From NCBI GenBank assembly GCA_018676675.1, contig JABHEG010000228.1:1-32966 (forward strand): a stretch of DNA of 32,966 bases, written 5' to 3'. This DNA is from Lentisphaerota bacterium (GTDB lineage: Bacteria; Verrucomicrobiota; Lentisphaeria; Oligosphaerales; JABHEG01). Below are positions 16,293 to 25,870 of this stretch, piece by piece (position 1 is the stretch's first letter; the number at the start of each line of letters is the position of its first letter). A program made the translations under genes and the position numbers. The notes under the pieces are model-generated. The model did no database searches. It saw only the letters and a program-made list of their open reading frames with translations, and was not told the DNA's origin.

Positions 16293-19200
16293 ATGATCCC
16301 ACACGGTCAACACCACCTGAACGTCCACACTCTCGGCTTCCTTGTCGCGGTTCTTGCCGCGACTCACGTTTGGAGCGCCCCGGAAACACCGCCTCCCAAC
16401 CTGCTCAAGAACGCCAGTTTTGAGGTAAGTCAGGCCGGTCGAGATGGCGTCGACATTCCGGCAAACTGGACGGTCTCCGCAACCTGGTATGCGAAACCCA
16501 GGGACAGCGGGGTGTCAGCCGCGACCACAGACCGCACGGTCACGTTTGCTGGTGAAGGCGCCGTACGCATCACCGGGAAAGGGAATAGAGGACTCGTCCA
16601 CCAAACTGTGCGCAAGGGGTTCACTCCAGGCGACACGGTCGAGTTGCGGACACGTGTGAAGGTTGAGAAACTCGACCGCGGCCTGGCGTGGTTGCGAGCC
16701 GAGTTCAAGAAGGGTAGCGAGATCCTCGGGGCGATGACCGCCCACTCGAGGGTTCAGAGGACGGGCACAAGCCCGTGGCTGGAACTGACCACCCGGAAGG
16801 TCGTTCCGGAAGAGACGACCCTGATCCAGGTGTTCCTCTGCACGAGTGAGCCGAACCGCGGGACTGTGTGGTTCGACAACGCGTCACTCGTGGTGACGAA
16901 ACAGGCAACACGCGCCGAAGCAACCGCGACTGTCAAGGCGCCCACGCCCCAGCCCCCCCGGAAGCCTGCCCCTCCCAAACAGACATTCAATGGGCTCGTG
17001 TCATTGGGAGCATTCCAGGAGGACGACACCCCTGCCTGGAGATCCGGCCAATGGGGCCGGACACCGATGGCTACACCAAACACCGTCACGTTCAGTCAGG
17101 ATGATATGGACCGTTACGGGCGAATCACAGTCGGCACAGCCCGAACGTTCGTGCACCGCAGATGGCCGGACACGGGTGACTGGACAGCACTGTGCTTCCG
17201 GGCACGTCGCGTTTCAGGATCCGGCATGGTCAGTATCCTGCTCAACGTATCCAATGGGGGACACTTCCAATATGGGCTCCGCGGTCTCACAAAAGAGTGG
17301 CGTGACTACCAGATCCCGATCAGCGCGTTTCTCCATGACCGCAACCGCAAGCCCCTGGCTGCTCCCCGACTGGTCAGTACCATTCGCATTTTCGCTCATA
17401 ACACAACCGTAGTTGACGTGGGCGAGTTGCGTTTGGCCGTCCCTTCGCGGATTGACCTCCGCGATGCGTACACGGATACCGACTCGAACGTGTTCGAGCC
17501 AGGGCAGCCTGTACAGATCACGTGTGACCTGATCAACGGACACGCCAAACCAACCCGGGGAACACTGACCTGGGCTCTCCGGAACTACCGTGGCACCATG
17601 GTGGCGGAAGGCGTGAAGGCATGCCCCCTGCCTGGGGAGGCCTCGGAGACGATGGCCTTTGATCTACCCGAACTGGGGGTGGGTTACTACAGCTGCGACG
17701 TGAGCCTCCGAGCAGGGACGGAGACGTCATCCAGGACCGCGGGAATCGTCGTCGCCCCGACGCGGCCCAAAGGCGCCCCCACTCGCCCATTCGTCGGCTT
17801 CTCCGCATTCGGCCATATCCCGGACCTCGCCGTCCGTCTCTCGATGCATCGCCTCGAGATCCCCATGAACTACTTCTGGCGCGAACCGGAAGCAGCCGGA
17901 CGTGACGAACGGACCAGGAAACTCCTGGACCTCTGCAGCGACAACGGGATGACTCCTATCGGGTTCTTCATCATCCACCCCATGCACGATCGCCTGTCTC
18001 GCGAGGCCTTGGTGAAATCAGAACGAGTCGAGGGGAAATGGCACTACAACACCGAGGTCATTGAGGAGTACATCGAGACGGTGGCGGCCCAGTTCAAGGA
18101 CGACATCAGGAACTGGTCGGTCGCCGGCGAAGCGAATCTGTTCGCAGGTCAGCTGGAAGATGGCGCTAATTCCTACATCGAGGCGAGCCTGGCCTCAATC
18201 CGCGGCATCCGGCGGGCTGTACCGAACGCGCACGTCCACGGTTTGGGCATGTCGGGCAGCGATCCCTACCAGGGCTGGGTCTTTGCGAAGAATGCCTGGA
18301 AGACCCTTGGTCCGCACCTGGATGGTATCTACAGCGACAATTACCCTTCCGGTTGGCTGATCAAGGAAGGCCTTCGGGCCGCCACTCCAGAAAGCTACCT
18401 GGCCGCTCACCTGGCAGACATTCTTGAACACATGGGTCCAGGCAAAACGGTCGGAATCGAGGAGGCCGGATACCAGCTGGACCCAAGTGTCCCCGTAAGC
18501 CACCCGCTGGCCCGACTCCAAGCCGAATATGCGGCGCGTGTCGCCCTTATCGCGGCGGCGATCCCCCGTTGCGATGAATACCACTGGTACACGCTGGCCA
18601 AACGCTCCGTGGAGAGCCCGTGGGGATTGTGTCTTGCAGCCGGTCGTCACCGGAACCCCAGCCCCGGACTTGCGACCTACGCCACTGTGGCCCGTATGCT
18701 CTGGGATGCCACCGGCCCCGTCCCGGTTCCACTGCACCGCCAGATCAAGAGTACCGTCTACGCCAGGAAAGAGGGCGCCATGGCCGTGCTTTGGTCAACC
18801 GCCAACGACCCCATATCGTTCGCCTTCGATGGGCTGCATGAAGCCGAGATCATTGACGCCGATGGCGCGCCGATGGCCGTCGAAGAAGGGCACGTCTTCC
18901 TCTCCGGATCGCCGATCTATGTGGTGCTCCCGAAGCTGGGACCGAAACGCCTCGTGGCCACACTGAGCGCCGCCAGGTTCTCACTGCCGCCGGTCAAAAT
19001 GGCCTTCGTTCTGGACCGTGTCGACAGCGTGAAGCTGCTGACCACCAGTCAGACGCCGGATCAGGCCGTCAGTGGCAAGATTGAACTGGGTGGCCGACTG
19101 GACGGGCAAGCCTTGCCGGTGCTTCCCCCGAAGCCTCTGAACGTCCTCCCTGAGAACACGGTCGCCGTCCGTTTGGGGCTTCCCGCGATGGCCATCGTCA

Positions 19201-19946
19201 ACAACCGGATGCTGGAGTTGGACGCCCAGTTCGTAACCGACAGCGGGATCCGGGCCGCCGCCACCCGACGCTTCGACCTCTGGCCAACCAAACGACTCAC
19301 CACCCCGCCCACAATCGATGCCAACCTTGCGGAGTTCGCAGCTCTGCCACCGATTGTGCTCGACAAGGCGGAGAACGTGATCCCACCCGATGCAGTCTCC
19401 ATGCACAAGCTCTGGCAGGGCCCCGACGATCTCAGTGCTCGGGTTTGGACGGCCTGGGATGACCAGCACATGTACGTCGCCGCAAACATCACAGATGCGG
19501 TGCACCGGCAAGACTCAACCGGAGGCAGCATCTGGCGCAACGACATGCTGCATATTGGCTTCGACATGCTTAACGACACCCTCGACATCGAGTTCAGCGG
19601 CAAGGGGGGACACGACGGCAGGAACGACTTCGAGATGGGCCTGGCCCTCACAAAGAACGGCCCCGAAGTCCACGAGTGGACCTCCGGGGCTGAGAAGGCC
19701 CGAGGCAAGCACCCGACGGCACGGCTGGCCGTAGTCCGGGACGGCACTCACACCCGTTACGAGCTCGCCATTCCCTGGCAGGAGCTCGGAAACGCCATCC
19801 CGAGAGCAGGACACATCTTCGGATTCGGCTTCGTGGTCATGAACTCCAACGATGGCGAGACAGCCCGGTACTGGCTCCAGTTCACTCCCGGCATCTGTGG
19901 AGGAAAAGATCCCTCCCAGTACGCCGATTTTGTCTTGGTGGAGTAA
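16293..19946 (+). CDS. Exported multidomain glycosidase-like protein, paralogue of the one at 225-3836
   Basis: The start was set at 16293, with AGAGGAG eight bases upstream. The product is 1217 aa with a signal peptide (hydrophobic 13-27, cleavage near WSA-P). The order matches the paralogue. A CBM4/9-like jelly roll (about 35-200, with LLKNASFE and GTVWFDNASL) is followed by a Pro-rich linker (about 208-230), a second jelly roll (about 232-385) and an Ig-like segment (about 390-485). Then come a TIM barrel (about 498-810), a beta segment, and a CBM9-like C-terminal domain (about 1005-1217). The last has AEFAALPPI, RVWTAWDD and GICGGKDPS, nearly the same motifs as in the paralogue. Candidate catalytic residues are E613 in SVAGEANLF and E724 in VGIEEAGY, with Gly rather than Asn before E613. 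It is a single plus-strand gene ending in the BIME-like repeat. Its role is probably extracellular glycan binding or hydrolysis. Confidence 0.85.
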   Translation: MIPHGQHHLNVHTLGFLVAVLAATHVWSAPETPPPNLLKNASFEVSQAGRDGVDIPANWTVSATWYAKPRDSGVSAATTDRTVTFAGEGAVRITGKGNRGLVHQTVRKGFTPGDTVELRTRVKVEKLDRGLAWLRAEFKKGSEILGAMTAHSRVQRTGTSPWLELTTRKVVPEETTLIQVFLCTSEPNRGTVWFDNASLVVTKQATRAEATATVKAPTPQPPRKPAPPKQTFNGLVSLGAFQEDDTPAWRSGQWGRTPMATPNTVTFSQDDMDRYGRITVGTARTFVHRRWPDTGDWTALCFRARRVSGSGMVSILLNVSNGGHFQYGLRGLTKEWRDYQIPISAFLHDRNRKPLAAPRLVSTIRIFAHNTTVVDVGELRLAVPSRIDLRDAYTDTDSNVFEPGQPVQITCDLINGHAKPTRGTLTWALRNYRGTMVAEGVKACPLPGEASETMAFDLPELGVGYYSCDVSLRAGTETSSRTAGIVVAPTRPKGAPTRPFVGFSAFGHIPDLAVRLSMHRLEIPMNYFWREPEAAGRDERTRKLLDLCSDNGMTPIGFFIIHPMHDRLSREALVKSERVEGKWHYNTEVIEEYIETVAAQFKDDIRNWSVAGEANLFAGQLEDGANSYIEASLASIRGIRRAVPNAHVHGLGMSGSDPYQGWVFAKNAWKTLGPHLDGIYSDNYPSGWLIKEGLRAATPESYLAAHLADILEHMGPGKTVGIEEAGYQLDPSVPVSHPLARLQAEYAARVALIAAAIPRCDEYHWYTLAKRSVESPWGLCLAAGRHRNPSPGLATYATVARMLWDATGPVPVPLHRQIKSTVYARKEGAMAVLWSTANDPISFAFDGLHEAEIIDADGAPMAVEEGHVFLSGSPIYVVLPKLGPKRLVATLSAARFSLPPVKMAFVLDRVDSVKLLTTSQTPDQAVSGKIELGGRLDGQALPVLPPKPLNVLPENTVAVRLGLPAMAIVNNRMLELDAQFVTDSGIRAAATRRFDLWPTKRLTTPPTIDANLAEFAALPPIVLDKAENVIPPDAVSMHKLWQGPDDLSARVWTAWDDQHMYVAANITDAVHRQDSTGGSIWRNDMLHIGFDMLNDTLDIEFSGKGGHDGRNDFEMGLALTKNGPEVHEWTSGAEKARGKHPTARLAVVRDGTHTRYELAIPWQELGNAIPRAGHIFGFGFVVMNSNDGETARYWLQFTPGICGGKDPSQYADFVLVE

Positions 19947-19960
19947 GGGGAATGGGGGAG

Positions 19961-20122
19961 AGAGAATGAGGTCGAACTTAAGCGCCTCGCTTCTGCGAGG
20001 CGGCTGCGTCAACGTGGGAGGCGGTGCCACCCGCCGATTGCTTAGTTTCTGGCCTGATGACAAAGATCGGGGCATGGCAGCCCCTCCCACCTTGAAGGGC
20101 TGCTAAGTTCCGCCTCGTTCGG
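19961..20122. repeat. BIME/REP-like palindromic element, copy B (inverted)
   Basis: Read on the minus strand, this aligns without gaps over 162 bases with copy A at 8678-8839. By hand count there are about 15 differences, most of them at the ends, so roughly 90 percent identity, and the inner part is closer to 95 percent. It also lies between convergent gene ends, those of the 1217-aa protein (19946) and gatB (20153). The terminal inverted repeats are GAATGAGGTCGAACTTA (19964-19980) and TAAGTTCCGCCTCGTTC (20104-20120). No RAYT-type transposase is in the window. Confidence 0.85.
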
Positions 20123-20152
20123 GGCAGAGACGCGCACAACGTACGCACTGCC

Positions 20153-21595
20153 TCAACCGTCCAGGCGTTGTTTGAGGGCTTGGATGGCAAGCTGGGGGTT
20201 GGCTTTGCCGCGGCTGAATTTCATGACCTGCCCCACCAGGAACTGAAGGGCCTGTTTCTTGCCGCCGCGGTAGTCTTCGACCACACTCGGGTTGTCGCTG
20301 ATCGCCTGCTCGACAAATCCGTCAATCGCGGCCGTGTCGGTGACTTGAACGAGGCCCTTCTCCTTCACAATGGCCTTTGGCTCCTTGCCGGACTCAAGCA
20401 TCTCCGCGAACACAGCCTTGGCGATCTTACCACTGATCGTGTTGTCCTCAATCAGGCCGATGAGTTGGGCCATATGCGCTGCGGGGACCGGACTCTCAGC
20501 AATGGCGAGCTCGCGATCACTGAGTCCGCGCAGCAGTTCGGTCATTATCCAGTTAGCCACTGATTTTGCGTTCGCGCTTCCGGTCGCTGCTTCTTCGTAG
20601 TAGTCAGCCAGAGGCTTGTCGTCGGTCAGGACTTGGGCGTCGTACTCGGTGATTCCGTAGTCCGTCACAAAGCGTTCACGACGCTGCTGAGGGGACTCGG
20701 GCAGGTCCGCCCGGATCTCCGTCAGCCACTCCTCCCCGACGTTGACCGGCATCAGGTCGGGTTCAGGGAAGTAGCGGTAGTCGTGCGCATCCTCTTTCGT
20801 TCTCATGACCGAGGTAAAACCGGCTTCATCGTCCCACCGCCGGGTCTCCTGGCGCAGGGGTTCGCCATCCTCGACAGCATCGATTTGCCGACCGATTTCG
20901 TAGCCGATGGCGCGATGAATGGCGCGCGTACTGTTCAGGTTCTTGATCTCGATCTTCTCACCGAGCTCTGTTTGACCGACCGGGCGCACCGAGATATTGA
21001 CATCGCAGCGCATCTGTCCCTTCTCCATGTCACAATCGCTGACACCGGCATACTGCATGATCTGCTTGATGGCGGTGAGATACGCGTGTGCTTCGTCGGC
21101 ACTGCGCATGTCCGGCTCGCTCACGATTTCCATGAGCGGCACGCCGGCCCGATTGAAATCCACCGCACTGGATGCCCCCATGTGAGTGAGTTTTGCCGTA
21201 TCTTCTTCGAGATGAATGCGCGTAAGCCCTATCCGCTTCTCGGGCAACGGGGCCCCGGAGAAGCCCTCGCCACCGACATCCACGGCGCCACCACAGCACA
21301 GCGGCAGATCGAACTGCGAGATCTGGTAGTCCTTCGGCATGTCCGGATAGAAATAGTTTTTGCGGTCAAACTTGCTGTGACTGGGGATAGAGCAGCCGCA
21401 CATGAGCCCGGCCACGATGGTCTTCCGCACGGCTTCCCGGTTCATGACCGGCAGGACGCCGGGGTAGCCAAGACAGACGGGGCAGACGCTCGCATTCGGG
21501 GCAGCCCCATACTGGTTCGCGCAGGCGCAGAACATCTTGCTGGCGGTCCGGATCTGTACGTGGACTTCCAGTCCGATTACTGCTTCGTATTCCAT
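20153..21595 (-). CDS. gatB: Asp-tRNA(Asn)/Glu-tRNA(Gln) amidotransferase subunit B
   Basis: This 480-aa protein is full length for the family. It opens EYEAVIGLEVHVQI. The Cys pairs in FCACANQYG and CPVCLGYPG bind zinc in known homologues, and HLEEDTAKLTH and DFNRAGVPLMEIVSEPD are classic GatB signatures. The C-terminal YqeY-like tail (about 335-480) ends with VGQVMKFSRGKANPQLA, which contacts tRNA. GatB activates mischarged Glu- or Asp-tRNA and, with GatA and GatC, converts it to Gln- or Asn-tRNA in the cytoplasm. The start follows GGGACCGAGGA closely. The gene is the last of the minus-strand operon, 40 bases after the double PilT gene, so it is separated from gatA by about 2.8 kb. It ends next to the BIME-like repeat. 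Confidence 0.97.
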   Translation of the reverse strand: MEYEAVIGLEVHVQIRTASKMFCACANQYGAAPNASVCPVCLGYPGVLPVMNREAVRKTIVAGLMCGCSIPSHSKFDRKNYFYPDMPKDYQISQFDLPLCCGGAVDVGGEGFSGAPLPEKRIGLTRIHLEEDTAKLTHMGASSAVDFNRAGVPLMEIVSEPDMRSADEAHAYLTAIKQIMQYAGVSDCDMEKGQMRCDVNISVRPVGQTELGEKIEIKNLNSTRAIHRAIGYEIGRQIDAVEDGEPLRQETRRWDDEAGFTSVMRTKEDAHDYRYFPEPDLMPVNVGEEWLTEIRADLPESPQQRRERFVTDYGITEYDAQVLTDDKPLADYYEEAATGSANAKSVANWIMTELLRGLSDRELAIAESPVPAAHMAQLIGLIEDNTISGKIAKAVFAEMLESGKEPKAIVKEKGLVQVTDTAAIDGFVEQAISDNPSVVEDYRGGKKQALQFLVGQVMKFSRGKANPQLAIQALKQRLDG

Positions 21596-21635
21596 TCCTC
21601 GGTCCCGTTGGCTGGATATGTTGAGATGTCGTTGA

Positions 21636-23819
21636 TCAGATGGCGCTCGGGTGTTTGGCCACCGCTTTGAATATCTGTCGTGAGATCAGATCCCGGTTGT
21701 AGAGCTCCAGCAGTGACTTGTCCATCGTGACCATGCCATCCTTGGCCCCGGTCTCAATGGTCGCCGGCAATTGGTGGGTGCGTTGCTCCCGGACGAGCGT
21801 CTTCACGGGGATCGTTCCGAGCATGATTTCGAACGCGGCAACGCGTTCGTCAGGTTCGCCCTTCTTCGGCAACAACCGCTGAGCGACGACGCCCTCGATG
21901 CATGCGGCCAGCTGCGATCTGATCTGGCTTTGGCGATCGCCCGGGAACGTGTCGATGATACGATCCACGGTCTGAGCGCAATCGTTGGTGTGGAGCGTCG
22001 CGAAGACAAGATGGCCGGTCTCCGCCGCCGTGAGAGCCGCGGATATCGTCTCACGGTCCCTCATCTCGCCGACCAGAATCACATCCGGGTCCTGCCGAAG
22101 AACGTACTTCAGGGCGCTGGCGAAGCTCTTCGTATCGGCAAACACCTCACGCTGCTCCACAACTGCCTTCTTGCTGGTGTGGACGAGCTCGATGGGATCC
22201 TCAACCGTGATTATGTGGCAAGCCCGGGTTCGGTTGATGTAGTCGACCATGCAGGCAAGAGTGGTCGATTTGCCGTGTCCGGTCGGCCCGGTCACCAGCA
22301 CCAGCCCCTGCATCCGCTTAGCCAGGTCCATCACCACCGCGGGGATGCCGAGCTGCTCGGGATCCGGGATTGTCTGAGGCACGAGACGCAGACTGCAGGC
22401 AATGCAACCCTTCTGGTAGAACCCATTCACTCGGAAGCGGAACTGGGTGGGCCGGTCGTCGTCTTCCCGGGCGCGATCAGACACGCTCAGGGCGAAGTCG
22501 ATCTCTTTCTCTGACTCGAAATGAGCCCGTTGGGCAGGAGTCAGGACACTGAACAAGAGCTTCTGAGTGTCCGCCCCAGTGAGAGGGGGCGTGTCCAACT
22601 CCCGGAGTTCCCCCCCAAGTCGCAGCATCGGGGGGCTGCCGACGGTCAGCAGGAGGTCACTCGCCGCCAGACGCACCGCATTGCGGAGCAGCCGATCCAT
22701 GGCCAGCTCCGGTTGCTCAGAGCTCCCTGTCTGGCCACGGCGCAGGGTGTCAATACCCGTCTCCATTCCCTGGATGGCAAGCAGGAATTCCTCACGGTTG
22801 GTGGCCGCAGCCGCGGCCGCCTCGGCGGCGACCAAGTCGTCCTCGTAACACTTCACCAGCGATCGTGTGAACGTCTGCATGCCCTCGCTGGATCCGGCCT
22901 TGAGGACTTCTTCGATGTCCTCAAGTTGGCGGCCGGCAATCACGCGCCGGGCCCGTGGCGTGGCCACGAGCGTCTCGAACACAGGAACGCGACCCTTGCC
23001 GTCCTTGCGCGGCAGCAGACGCTGGGAGACGATGCCTTCAAGGGCCACAGAGAAGTCCTGGGCCACCTGATCGCGCAGGGATGCGGGGAAGTAGTTGATC
23101 ACGCGTTCGAGGCTCTGAGCAACGTCAACGGTGTGAACGGTCGAGACGACCAGATGCCCGGTCATCGCAGCGGAGATGGCGGTCTGGATCGTTTCGAGGT
23201 CGCGCATTTCCCCGATAAAGATCACGTCAGGATTCTGTCTGACCACATGTTTCAGGGCAGCTGCGAAGTCCAGCGTGTCATTGCCGATCTCACGCTGAGA
23301 TACGACGGACTTCACATCGCGATGGACATACTCGATGGGGTCCTCGATGGTCACGACATGCTTGTGGAAACGTGTGTTGATGTGGTGCAGCATGGCAGCC
23401 ATGGTGGTGGACTTCCCGCTGCCTGTTGCCCCCGTAATCAGGACGAGGCCGCGAGGGCGTTCGGCCAGCGCCTGAACCACGGGTGGGACCTGCAACTCGG
23501 AGAAGGACAGCGCCCCCGAGGGAACCCGGCGCACGGCCATCCCGACCTGCCCTTTCTGGAAGAACAGGTTTAGCCGGAAACGGTCGGTCTCACTCAGGGA
23601 AATGCCGATATCAAGGTCACGTTCGGCGTCAAAACGTTCTCGAACGCCGGCCGGAAGGCGCTCTCCGAGAAACGACCAGATGTCTTCTGCGGCAATCGGC
23701 TCCTCACCGACCCGCTCGACCTGCCCCATGATCCGCATGCACGGGGGTTTCCCGGCCGTCAGGAAAAGGTCGGACGCCCCTTGGGCATCCATCGTCTGGA
23801 GCAAGTCGACAACTGTCAT
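21636..23819 (-). CDS. Fused double PilT-type ATPase
   Basis: The start was set at the ATG at 23819, with AGGAG ten bases upstream. A TTG at 23843 in frame is less likely. The product is 727 aa, about twice a normal PilT, and consists of two complete PilT modules. Module 1 (about 1-345) has Walker A GATGSGKS with K136, Asp-box VVTIEDPIEYVH, Walker B DVIFIGEMRD and His-box HLVVSTVHT. Module 2 (about 365-727) has GPTGHGKS with K517, IITVEDPIELVH, DVILVGEMRD and HLVFATLHTND. All key residues are present in both, so both could hydrolyse ATP. PilT hexamers power retraction of type IV pili at the inner membrane. Here one chain may form a pseudo-hexamer from three copies, or join PilT- and PilU-like roles. 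An Ala/Glu-rich helix (about 328-345) links the modules. Confidence 0.93.
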   Translation of the reverse strand: MTVVDLLQTMDAQGASDLFLTAGKPPCMRIMGQVERVGEEPIAAEDIWSFLGERLPAGVRERFDAERDLDIGISLSETDRFRLNLFFQKGQVGMAVRRVPSGALSFSELQVPPVVQALAERPRGLVLITGATGSGKSTTMAAMLHHINTRFHKHVVTIEDPIEYVHRDVKSVVSQREIGNDTLDFAAALKHVVRQNPDVIFIGEMRDLETIQTAISAAMTGHLVVSTVHTVDVAQSLERVINYFPASLRDQVAQDFSVALEGIVSQRLLPRKDGKGRVPVFETLVATPRARRVIAGRQLEDIEEVLKAGSSEGMQTFTRSLVKCYEDDLVAAEAAAAAATNREEFLLAIQGMETGIDTLRRGQTGSSEQPELAMDRLLRNAVRLAASDLLLTVGSPPMLRLGGELRELDTPPLTGADTQKLLFSVLTPAQRAHFESEKEIDFALSVSDRAREDDDRPTQFRFRVNGFYQKGCIACSLRLVPQTIPDPEQLGIPAVVMDLAKRMQGLVLVTGPTGHGKSTTLACMVDYINRTRACHIITVEDPIELVHTSKKAVVEQREVFADTKSFASALKYVLRQDPDVILVGEMRDRETISAALTAAETGHLVFATLHTNDCAQTVDRIIDTFPGDRQSQIRSQLAACIEGVVAQRLLPKKGEPDERVAAFEIMLGTIPVKTLVREQRTHQLPATIETGAKDGMVTMDKSLLELYNRDLISRQIFKAVAKHPSAI

Positions 23820-23826
23820 TGTGGAA

Positions 23827-24375
23827 TCACTCCTGCGACTCAAGGTGGGCGAGACGTTTCTGGAGGCCTGAGGCCCCGTTCGCGCGCTTCAGTTGTTTCC
23901 TGAGGAGCGACACGGCCGCCTCCTTCTCCCCGCGTTCCAGGTAAATGTCCACGGCAAGCAGCGTCAGGGGCTCATGTTCAGCCACCCACGCCGGCGCGGC
24001 CAGTCCTTTCAAGGCGACCCCAAGGGCATGGTCGGGATCGTCGCGATTCTCGTAGTGGATCTCGGCAAGCAGACTCCAGCCTGCTGCCAATTCAGGTCTG
24101 GCTGCCAGCATCGTCTCCAGTTCGGCGATGGCTTCGTCATAGGAGTGTCGAGCAATCAAAGACCTCGCTCGCGTGAACTGCTCAGGCATCTCGCGACAGC
24201 GGCCGGGGACAACCATCCCGGCGGCCGCTCGCCCAAACGGAGCAGCGACGTAGGGATACAGGCACATGCCGGCAATAATGCCCAACGGCACAGCTGCCAA
24301 CACGCCGAAAGCACCGGCCATCGCAACAGCCAGGGCCCCCGCCATCAGCATGACAATCCCGATCACAAGGCGCAT
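23827..24375 (-). CDS. Membrane-anchored TPR protein
   Basis: This is a 182-aa protein. Residues 1-50 hold two hydrophobic helices (MRLVIGIVMLMAGALAVAMA and VLAAVPLGIIAGMCLYPYV) that should form a membrane hairpin. Residues about 65-182 form TPR-like helix pairs: YDEAIAELETMLAARPELAAGW, then LLAEIHYENRDDPDHAL and LLAVDIYLERGEKEAAVSLL. GGGAG precedes the start. The gene begins 21 bases after gatA and its stop codon lies 7 bases before the PilT-PilT start, so it is tightly coupled to that ATPase. It may be a protein-protein adaptor at the inner membrane, perhaps for the pilus motor, which is inference from position and domains. I do not recognise a named family. Confidence 0.85.
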   Translation of the reverse strand: MRLVIGIVMLMAGALAVAMAGAFGVLAAVPLGIIAGMCLYPYVAAPFGRAAAGMVVPGRCREMPEQFTRARSLIARHSYDEAIAELETMLAARPELAAGWSLLAEIHYENRDDPDHALGVALKGLAAPAWVAEHEPLTLLAVDIYLERGEKEAAVSLLRKQLKRANGASGLQKRLAHLESQE

Positions 24376-24396
24376 AAGCGCTCCCGGTCGTTTAGG

Positions 24397-25869
24397 TTAC
24401 AGCTCAGGAGGGCACCACGCGCCGCCGCAGGCCTGTTCATACGCGTAAGCCGCCTGCAGCATGGTCGTCTCGCCGAGAACAGGAGCCAATACCTGCAAGC
24501 CAATCGGCATGCCTTCGGATGACAAACCACAAGGGACGGTCATCCCGCAAATCCCCGCCAGGTTGGCCGATATCGTGTAGATGTCTGCCAAATACATCTG
24601 CAACGGGCTGGTCATTTCGCCACGTTTCCAGGCGATGTCCGGAGCGGAGGGAGCCAGAACGACATCGCAACTCCGGAACGCGTTGAGGAAGTCATTCCTT
24701 ATGAGAGTCCGGACCTTCTGAGCCCGCAGATAGTACGCGTCGTAATAGCCGCTGCTGAGGACGTACGTCCCCAGGATGATGCGCCGCTTCACCTCCGTGC
24801 CGAACCCCTTTGCCCGGGACTGTCGGTAGACTTCCAGCAACCCGTCCTCTTCCGCATCCATGTCGCGGAACCCGTAACGGATACCATCGAAACGGGCCAG
24901 ATTAGCGCTGGCTTCGGCCGTGGCGATGATGTAGTAGGTCGCTATCGCATATTCGGTGTGCGGAAGCGAAACGTCGACAAGCTCAGCCCCTAGTTCCTCG
25001 AATTGCTTCGCCGCGGCTTCGACCGCGTGCCGGACATCCGAGGAAAGACCCTCAACATCAAAGTACTCCTTTGGTAGGCCAACGCGCAAGGTTGAGATGT
25101 CACGCTGCCCCAGAGCGGCTGCATAGTCAACCACGGGTTCGCTGAGTGATGTCGAGTCCTGGGGATCGCGTCCGCTGATCAGCTGAAGCAGGATTGCACT
25201 GTCCCGCACATCCCGGGTCAGGGGGCCGATCTGATCCAGCGACGACGCGTAGGCGACGAGACCGTACCGTGACACGCGCCCGTAGCTGGGTTTGAGCCCG
25301 ACCACGCCGCAGAATCCGGCCGGCTGGCGAATCGAGCCGCCGGTGTCGGACCCCAAAGCCGCCAAAGCGCTTCCGGAGGAAACGGCTGCGGTAGAGCCGC
25401 CGCTCGATCCCCCCGGGACGCGAGCCAGGTCCCACGGATTTGCCGTCACACGCTTGCTGCTGTTTTCGGTGGATGACCCCATGGCGAACTCATCCATGTT
25501 GGTCCGCCCCATGAGCACAAGGCCGGCGGAACGCAGCTTCGCGATAACCGTCGCATCGTACGGGGACGTGTAGCCGTCCAGGATGCCGGAAGCACACCCG
25601 CACGGTTCACCGGCGACCGCCAGGTTGTCCTTCACCGCGATGGGAACCCCATCGTGAGGTCCGTGGATCTGGCCGGTGGCGCGCCGGTCATCAGAAGCAC
25701 GAGCATCGGCCAGAGCCGCCTCGCGGTTCAGGTGAAGAAAGGCGCCCACACGCTCATCCACCGCAGCGCATCGATCAAGAAGCGCCTGACAGAGCTCGAC
25801 CGACGACAGGTCCTTTCGGGCGAGCGCCGCGGCCGCACTGTGGAGCGTCAATTCAGTCACATCCGGCAT
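24397..25869 (-). CDS. gatA: Asp-tRNA(Asn)/Glu-tRNA(Gln) amidotransferase subunit A
   Basis: This is a 490-aa amidase-signature enzyme. The Ser-cisSer-Lys triad is visible as K80 (IAVKDN), S155 (GGSSGGS) and S179 (SDTGGSI). These sit one residue later than the commonly cited K79/S154/S178 of Staphylococcus GatA. GatA releases ammonia from glutamine, and the ammonia travels to GatB for amidation of the mischarged tRNA. It starts one base after the gatC stop, with GGGGAGGAGC inside the end of gatC, so translation is probably coupled. Length and motifs are normal and the function is secure. Confidence 0.97.
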   Translation of the reverse strand: MPDVTELTLHSAAAALARKDLSSVELCQALLDRCAAVDERVGAFLHLNREAALADARASDDRRATGQIHGPHDGVPIAVKDNLAVAGEPCGCASGILDGYTSPYDATVIAKLRSAGLVLMGRTNMDEFAMGSSTENSSKRVTANPWDLARVPGGSSGGSTAAVSSGSALAALGSDTGGSIRQPAGFCGVVGLKPSYGRVSRYGLVAYASSLDQIGPLTRDVRDSAILLQLISGRDPQDSTSLSEPVVDYAAALGQRDISTLRVGLPKEYFDVEGLSSDVRHAVEAAAKQFEELGAELVDVSLPHTEYAIATYYIIATAEASANLARFDGIRYGFRDMDAEEDGLLEVYRQSRAKGFGTEVKRRIILGTYVLSSGYYDAYYLRAQKVRTLIRNDFLNAFRSCDVVLAPSAPDIAWKRGEMTSPLQMYLADIYTISANLAGICGMTVPCGLSSEGMPIGLQVLAPVLGETTMLQAAYAYEQACGGAWCPPEL

Positions 25870-25870
25870 G

